NCBI GenBank assembly: GCA_024643485.1
Contig: JAHEMU010000009.1
Span: 1-18,590, forward strand
Source of the DNA: Cytophagales bacterium
Lineage (GTDB): Bacteria > Bacteroidota > Bacteroidia > Cytophagales > Cyclobacteriaceae
DNA: 18,590 bases
Direction of reading: 5' to 3'
Part shown: positions 14,085-18,590 of the stretch, piece after piece
Position numbering within the stretch: the first letter of the stretch is position 1
Layout: each line of letters starts with the position of its first letter
Notes under the pieces: model-generated
Databases searched by the model: none
What the model was told of the DNA's origin: nothing
Seen by the model: the letters and a program-made list of their open reading frames with translations, nothing else
Position numbers and translations under genes: made by a program

Positions 14085-17000
14085 TTATTTATTTCCCTCC
14101 CCATCCGAATTCGCTTCATTGGTATTCGGTGCGACAATACTAATAGAAAAATCGTTACCAAAAACATGGGCTACTGGCTTTTGTGCTACCCCTCCATATT
14201 CCTTTGATATTTTAGGAACCATTCTCTCCATGAAAAGTTTCATTTCATATACACTCACCACTTTATCTCCAGTATCAGCAGCTCCATCTAAAGCATCTAA
14301 TAAAGAATAGGTAAATACCCCGTGTTTTAATACTTCAAATTCAGTAGCAAACTGTTGAGAATTTGAAGAAGTCAACATGGCTACTCCAGAACTTCTCGCA
14401 AGCTGAGTCATGGCTCGCTCCCGTTCCGCATCATTTTCCTGTAATTTATCAATGGCTGCGCCTGAATGACAAGCATCCATTAAAATCAACTGCTTCGTTG
14501 CCTTTATTTTGGACAAAAGCATTTTCAATTCCGTTGCTGAAATCCCCTTTTCTTTCAATTGTTTAGAATCCCCATACAATTGGGTAATATTTGGAGGTAC
14601 TAAATAATATTCGTTTCCGGCAGACTCATCAATGGTGCCATGACCTGCGTAATAAAATACAAACATATCCTCCGGCTTTGCCTGACTGATTATACTTTCA
14701 AAGCTTTTCAAAATATTATCTCTTGTGGCTTCCTCATCGTATAGCTCAATTCGATTTCTTACATTTTTGAATAAAGGGGTTGAATTATCAACAAACTTTT
14801 TGGTAAAAGTATGGGCATCATCATACGCATAATTAAGATTATAATCTTCACGTTCGTAACGGTTAATTCCAATAGCCAATATATGTAAATTGGTCGTTAC
14901 AATTTCCTCACCTACGTAATCCACCTTAAAGTAATCTGGGCGCGATTCAATTCCTTGGTAATTGACCACAACCAATTTGAAGTTATTGGTTTCATTTACC
15001 AAATCAACTTCATATGATCTCTTTTTGATTTTATCAGATTGTAAACTTTTCGCATCCGTATCAGAAAGTAATAATTTTCCATTTTGGTAAAGGTTTATTT
15101 CCCGAATTCCGCCTCCCCCATCAAAAACTTCAACACTCAATTTGAGATGACTTTCTGTGGTTAAATATTTTCCTTTATCATAGTCGAGTACTTTTAACGC
15201 ACCGACAGTAAGTTCTGTCAAATCAAATAATCCAGCAGAAGGTTTACTCAATTTACTTAAATCAAAAATTTGCTCTCCATCCGCTTTCAAAATATCTTCA
15301 GCTCTTCTATACATGGAAACAGATTTTGACATGACATCTGGCCGATACAGCAATTCAAAATATTGATCTGCAGAATAAAAGTCAGCTAATTGTTCAATTC
15401 CATTATTGAGATGCCATCCGAAATAGTCTGCCCCCTTTTCAGAACACGCAAAATAGCCAGTAGGAGCCCAATACACCCACTGATTGTCGTTGGCAACAAA
15501 TAAATTTCCAAACGGGATAATTGCTTCACCTAAACCATTGTAATAATCTTCGAAAAAACGTGTGAGCTTTTTATCTCCAGCTTCCCGTATAATTTGAATG
15601 GTATTTTGCCATGCTTTTTTAGATTCAATGGCTGTTTGATCCGTTTCCAAGCTTTTTACAATTTCCAAAATATCATCCTCGGTGCTAAAAAATTGTTCAA
15701 TACTTGGAGCGTAACCCGACTCATCAACTTTCCAAAGTTTAATGGTTTGATCATCGCTGCCTGAAGCTACATACCTGCCATCTGCCGAAGCTGAAAGCGA
15801 CCATACTCCTCCCGTATGTCCTACCAATTCTTTTAATAAATTACCTGCACCGTCGTACATTTTCAAGGAAAAATCACTACCCACTACTACCTTCCCATCA
15901 GCTGTACTCGTAAAGGACCTCACATATCCATCTTCAAATTCATCGTTATAAATTACTTTGCCTTTAGGTAACACCACCGACAATAAATCATTGCCAATGG
16001 AGATATTTTTATTCAATTTATCGATAGCAGTAGCCGCGGGTTTCGAGTCATTTTGGGAAAGAGACAAGGATTGAAAATCAAAAAGATAGGAGTAATTTGG
16101 CGATTTAGAGGTAAAAGAAGGCGCTATATACAACTCTTTCCCAGAGCCAAATGCTATATTTCCGATGAAATTCCCTCTTCCGCTTATTCTCTTGGTCTCT
16201 TTAGCACTAATGGCATTCCAAAGAACGATCTCATTTCTAGTCCCACCTGCGGAAGCTATGACGTAATTTCCGTCGGTTGATCGAGGTGAAAAGGTAGCGC
16301 TGAAAACAACATTATCATGTCCTTTAAAATCTTTGGTATATAAGTTTCCATTCGGAATAGCATAGCTAAACCCCCTTCCTCTCAAATCAAGTGCAACTAA
16401 AATTTTACTGTCATAACTGAAAGCAAGTGCATTTAGCGGCACTTCATAATCATCTTTTAAAAACTGAAAAACTCCATCACCTGTCCAGAGAATTAATTCA
16501 TCCTCCACAGAACAGCTCGCCAAGAATTTTCCATCAGGTGAAAATTTCACTTTACTGATTGCCGATTTGTGTTTTTTCAAGGATTTTACACTCATTTTCC
16601 CAGAAGTAGATACCGAAGAAAAATCAACGAGTATCACTTCTTTCCCCGCAGAGGCAACTGCGGCGATCGATTTATTGGCATTAATTGATAAATCAAAAAC
16701 AGGACTTCCAAGTTCTAATTGGCTCACTTCTTTGTACATTTTTGACCTAGAAACTTCCCAGCATTTAATGATTCCATCGTCATCACCACTAATCAAAAAT
16801 TTTCCATCACCACTAAAACCTAATCCATTAATTACATTTTTATGACCAACAGCAGTGGCTACTTGCTGGTCTCGGTTTAGGTCAATAATTACTATATAAT
16901 TTGATTCTTCTGAAGACACGGGATAACCTGCAACGGCCAATAATCTACCATTGGGCGATAAACTCGAAGCATATAACATCCCTTCAGAACCATCACCAAT

Positions 17001-17243
17001 CTGCGTTTCGTATTTTTTAATCATCTCTCCGGTTTCCACATCCCATAACCGAATCGTTTTATCTTCCGAAATAGAAATGATTTGCGTTCCATCTGGAGTA
17101 TAGAGGATATTATTAATTCGAGCGCTATGGCCTTTCGGATTTATCACTATTTGTGGAACACCATTCTGAGCTAATACCGTATTCCCGTTTAAAATGGTTC
17201 CGATGCACAACCAGATTCCAATTAAAATTTTTCCCGCTTTCAT
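14085..17243 (-). CDS. Exported WD40-repeat/caspase-like (peptidase C14) protein
   Basis: A 1052-residue protein with an apparent signal peptide (residues 1-26, MKAGKILIGIWLCIGTILNG through VLAQ). Roughly ten WD40-type repeats span about 33-505, for example GHSARINNILYTPDG with KTIRLWD, GHKNVINGLGFSGDG, KHKSAISKVKFSPDGKFLAS and GHTGGVWSLSASADG with QTIKLW. A middle region (about 510-780) carries GYFACSEKGADYFGWHLNNG and YRPDV, a segment shared with other bacterial WD40-caspase proteins. The caspase-like domain (about 785-1035) starts LHILAIGINRYE. It has both catalytic residues: His868 in FYYAGHGT and Cys925 in LMDACHSGAA, 57 residues apart. Family knowledge suggests a cysteine endopeptidase, often Arg/Lys-specific in bacterial orthocaspases. 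The tail has no evident type IX secretion domain, so a periplasmic location is inferred. It is the first gene of a two-gene unit. Substrate and physiological role are unknown. Confidence 0.9.
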   Translation of the reverse strand: MKAGKILIGIWLCIGTILNGNTVLAQNGVPQIVINPKGHSARINNILYTPDGTQIISISEDKTIRLWDVETGEMIKKYETQIGDGSEGMLYASSLSPNGRLLAVAGYPVSSEESNYIVIIDLNRDQQVATAVGHKNVINGLGFSGDGKFLISGDDDGIIKCWEVSRSKMYKEVSQLELGSPVFDLSINANKSIAAVASAGKEVILVDFSSVSTSGKMSVKSLKKHKSAISKVKFSPDGKFLASCSVEDELILWTGDGVFQFLKDDYEVPLNALAFSYDSKILVALDLRGRGFSYAIPNGNLYTKDFKGHDNVVFSATFSPRSTDGNYVIASAGGTRNEIVLWNAISAKETKRISGRGNFIGNIAFGSGKELYIAPSFTSKSPNYSYLFDFQSLSLSQNDSKPAATAIDKLNKNISIGNDLLSVVLPKGKVIYNDEFEDGYVRSFTSTADGKVVVGSDFSLKMYDGAGNLLKELVGHTGGVWSLSASADGRYVASGSDDQTIKLWKVDESGYAPSIEQFFSTEDDILEIVKSLETDQTAIESKKAWQNTIQIIREAGDKKLTRFFEDYYNGLGEAIIPFGNLFVANDNQWVYWAPTGYFACSEKGADYFGWHLNNGIEQLADFYSADQYFELLYRPDVMSKSVSMYRRAEDILKADGEQIFDLSKLSKPSAGLFDLTELTVGALKVLDYDKGKYLTTESHLKLSVEVFDGGGGIREINLYQNGKLLLSDTDAKSLQSDKIKKRSYEVDLVNETNNFKLVVVNYQGIESRPDYFKVDYVGEEIVTTNLHILAIGINRYEREDYNLNYAYDDAHTFTKKFVDNSTPLFKNVRNRIELYDEEATRDNILKSFESIISQAKPEDMFVFYYAGHGTIDESAGNEYYLVPPNITQLYGDSKQLKEKGISATELKMLLSKIKATKQLILMDACHSGAAIDKLQENDAERERAMTQLARSSGVAMLTSSNSQQFATEFEVLKHGVFTYSLLDALDGAADTGDKVVSVYEMKLFMERMVPKISKEYGGVAQKPVAHVFGNDFSISIVAPNTNEANSDGEGNK

Positions 17244-17333
17244 TCCTGTAGTGTATTAGATTTCGCTTAAGAATTAAAATTACTTATTTTTCCAAAGTAA
17301 TAATAATTTAGAGTAAGAGACCGTTCTAAAATA
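17244..17333. other. Divergent promoter region between caspase and NRAMP genes
   Basis: Ninety bases separate the divergent start codons, so promoters for both genes should lie here or just inside. The best minus-strand candidate is TACTTTG (17293-17299), one base short of TAnnTTTG and 49 bases before the caspase ATG, with no matching -33 element. For the plus strand I see only a poor match, TAATTTAG. No inverted repeat typical of an iron or manganese regulator site is evident. Confidence 0.35.
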
Positions 17334-18590
17334 ATGCCAAAAAAAATTAGTAGTATCATTTTGTGGTCGTTAATTGCCGCTGCTTTTATCGGGCCAGGGA
17401 CGATTACCACCGCAAGTGCAGCAGGAGCTTCTTACCAATATGATTTAATGTGGGCCCTCGCCTTTGCTGTATTTGCATGTATCGTTTTACAGGAAGCGAG
17501 CGCTAAACTCAGCATTCAAACTAGCCTAGAATTACCAGCATTATTGGGCAAATTATATCCCGGAAAATTTAGTAAATCATTGATAATCGCAATTGGAGGA
17601 TCTGTGATTCTTGGTTGTTTGGCATACGAAGCAGGAAATATGTTAGGTGCAATTTCTGGTATCCAACTATTTACGAGCTTTTCAACACCATGGATCCTCA
17701 CTATAATAACCATTGGTGTCGCTGCATTACTTGCACTAGGAAAACCAGCAATTATTGGAAATTTTCTCTCTGTCATCGTAGCCTTAATGGGGATCACTTT
17801 TTTGTATTTAGTTTTCCAAGCCAACCACCCTTGGCCTCTAATCGCTAAAGGATTCACACCATCGGTCCCCTCCGGTTCACTTTGGATGATCCTCGGATTG
17901 GTGGGAACCACAGTGGTTCCTTATAATCTCTTTTTAGGCTCAGGAATCAGTAAAGGGCAGAGCATTCGCGAAATGAGAATTGGATTGTACATTTCGGTGA
18001 TTTTGGGAGGACTCATCTCCATGGCCATTTTAATTAATGGCAGTTTGCTACAAGGAAGCTTTTCGTTTGTCAACTTGGCGGCGAGTTTGGATGCGCAACT
18101 GGGATCTTACGGCTCGTTATTTTTGGGATTAGGCTTGTTTGCTGCCGGGTTTAGTAGTGCTATCACCGCACCATTTGCAGCGGCTATCATTAGCAGAGGT
18201 ATATGGACAAAAAACCCTGCTAATTCTTTTCATCTTACGTGGATTATCGTTCTGGGAGGTGGATTTATCTTTGGAATTTCCGGACTTAAACCCATCCCAC
18301 TAATTATCCTCGCCCAAGCTACCAATGGTTTAATTTTACCTTTAATTGCCATTTCACTTTGGCTATTGGTGAACCATGCACAGATAAATAATGGTAAAGT
18401 AGCCAGCGTTCGGTTAAACCTTTCGTTTTTAATAGTGACCTCTATAGCTATTTTACTAGGGATGAACCAATTATGGAATTTATTAGCAAAATGGTTAGAT
18501 GAAACGATTAAACCTTACCTATTAATAGGAGTTACTGGCATTTTATTGGTATTTATTTTCCTCAAAATCAAGAAAATTAGGCTCTCCAGG
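17334..18590 (+). CDS. NRAMP family transporter with non-canonical metal-site motifs, cut by window edge
   Basis: From the ATG at 17334-17336 the frame stays open for 419 codons to the window end. NRAMP proteins are usually about 400-450 residues, so only the extreme C-terminus is missing. It is a polytopic inner-membrane protein of the LeuT-fold SLC11/NRAMP family, whose classical members import Mn2+ or Fe2+ with protons. The family match rests on the TM1 region AAAFIGPGTITTASAAGASY, followed by VLQEASAKLS, and the TM6 region GTTVVPYNLFLGSG with KGQSIREMRIGLYIS after it. The metal-binding motifs are altered: TM1 has G20-P21-G22-T23 where classical NRAMPs have DPGN, and TM6 has V195-P196-Y197-N198 where they have MPHN. 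I therefore do not name it mntH. Its substrate may be another cation or a different solute. Antisense frames within it are shadows. Confidence 0.88.
   Translation, partial: MPKKISSIILWSLIAAAFIGPGTITTASAAGASYQYDLMWALAFAVFACIVLQEASAKLSIQTSLELPALLGKLYPGKFSKSLIIAIGGSVILGCLAYEAGNMLGAISGIQLFTSFSTPWILTIITIGVAALLALGKPAIIGNFLSVIVALMGITFLYLVFQANHPWPLIAKGFTPSVPSGSLWMILGLVGTTVVPYNLFLGSGISKGQSIREMRIGLYISVILGGLISMAILINGSLLQGSFSFVNLAASLDAQLGSYGSLFLGLGLFAAGFSSAITAPFAAAIISRGIWTKNPANSFHLTWIIVLGGGFIFGISGLKPIPLIILAQATNGLILPLIAISLWLLVNHAQINNGKVASVRLNLSFLIVTSIAILLGMNQLWNLLAKWLDETIKPYLLIGVTGILLVFIFLKIKKIRLSR

Noticed and set aside
14085..17243. Type IX secretion substrate
   Set aside because: The C-terminus (after the caspase core) is a short polar tail without the Ig-like or KxYxx-type C-terminal sorting domain expected for type IX cargo.
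17516..17911. 131-residue minus-strand frame
   Set aside because: It is antisense to the NRAMP membrane protein and is proline/isoleucine rich with no recognisable domain, as expected of a shadow frame of a hydrophobic gene.
1..18590. CRISPR array, tRNA, rRNA, IS element or toxin-antitoxin pair
   Set aside because: No regularly spaced long repeats, cloverleaf sequences, transposase motifs or paired small genes were found; the gaps are short and mostly AT-rich.

Overview
The window is AT-rich chromosomal DNA from a member of the Bacteroidota, most likely a Cytophagales-type marine or environmental bacterium. The evidence is a DUF4293 protein (a family essentially confined to this phylum), propeller/triple-tyrosine sensor architecture, TAnnTTTG-type -7 promoter boxes ahead of several genes with almost no Shine-Dalgarno sequences, and an isolated gatC. 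The genus call is inference from protein style only. I see no rRNA, tRNA, CRISPR array, insertion sequence or prophage gene.

Layout. Bases 1-745 (minus) hold the N-terminal 248 codons of the Hsp90 chaperone HtpG, running off the left edge. Upstream of it lie three spaced copies of a short motif and a small palindrome. A DUF4293 membrane protein (894-1343, minus) follows. A divergent gene (1518-4223, plus) encodes an exported beta-propeller/Y_Y_Y sensor-like protein that ends in three membrane helices and has no kinase or DNA-binding output. It converges, with one base between stop codons, on a soluble GAF-domain histidine kinase (4225-5430, minus). After a 272-base AT-rich spacer come a secreted S9 prolyl-oligopeptidase-family peptidase (5703-8069, minus) and gcvT of the glycine cleavage system (8123-9208, minus). 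A near-perfect intrinsic terminator lies between them, only about 12 bases before the peptidase start codon.

Bases 9266-13253 (minus) form a tightly overlapping unit: plsC (lysophosphatidate acyltransferase), gatC (amidotransferase subunit) and a 992-residue polytopic membrane protein with a TPR tail. Bases 13320-17243 (minus) form a second unit: a 1052-residue exported WD40-caspase protein followed 6 bases later by a TspO/MBR-related, tryptophan-rich membrane protein. Divergent from it, at the right edge (17334 to the end, plus), is an NRAMP-family transporter whose two metal-site motifs differ from the canonical DPGN and MPH.

Most of the window is housekeeping: protein folding, one-carbon metabolism, phospholipid synthesis and tRNA-Gln/Asn amidation. 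The less ordinary parts are the exported caspase and its membrane-protein partner, the output-less propeller sensor beside a soluble histidine kinase, the non-canonical NRAMP, and the repeated motif upstream of htpG.
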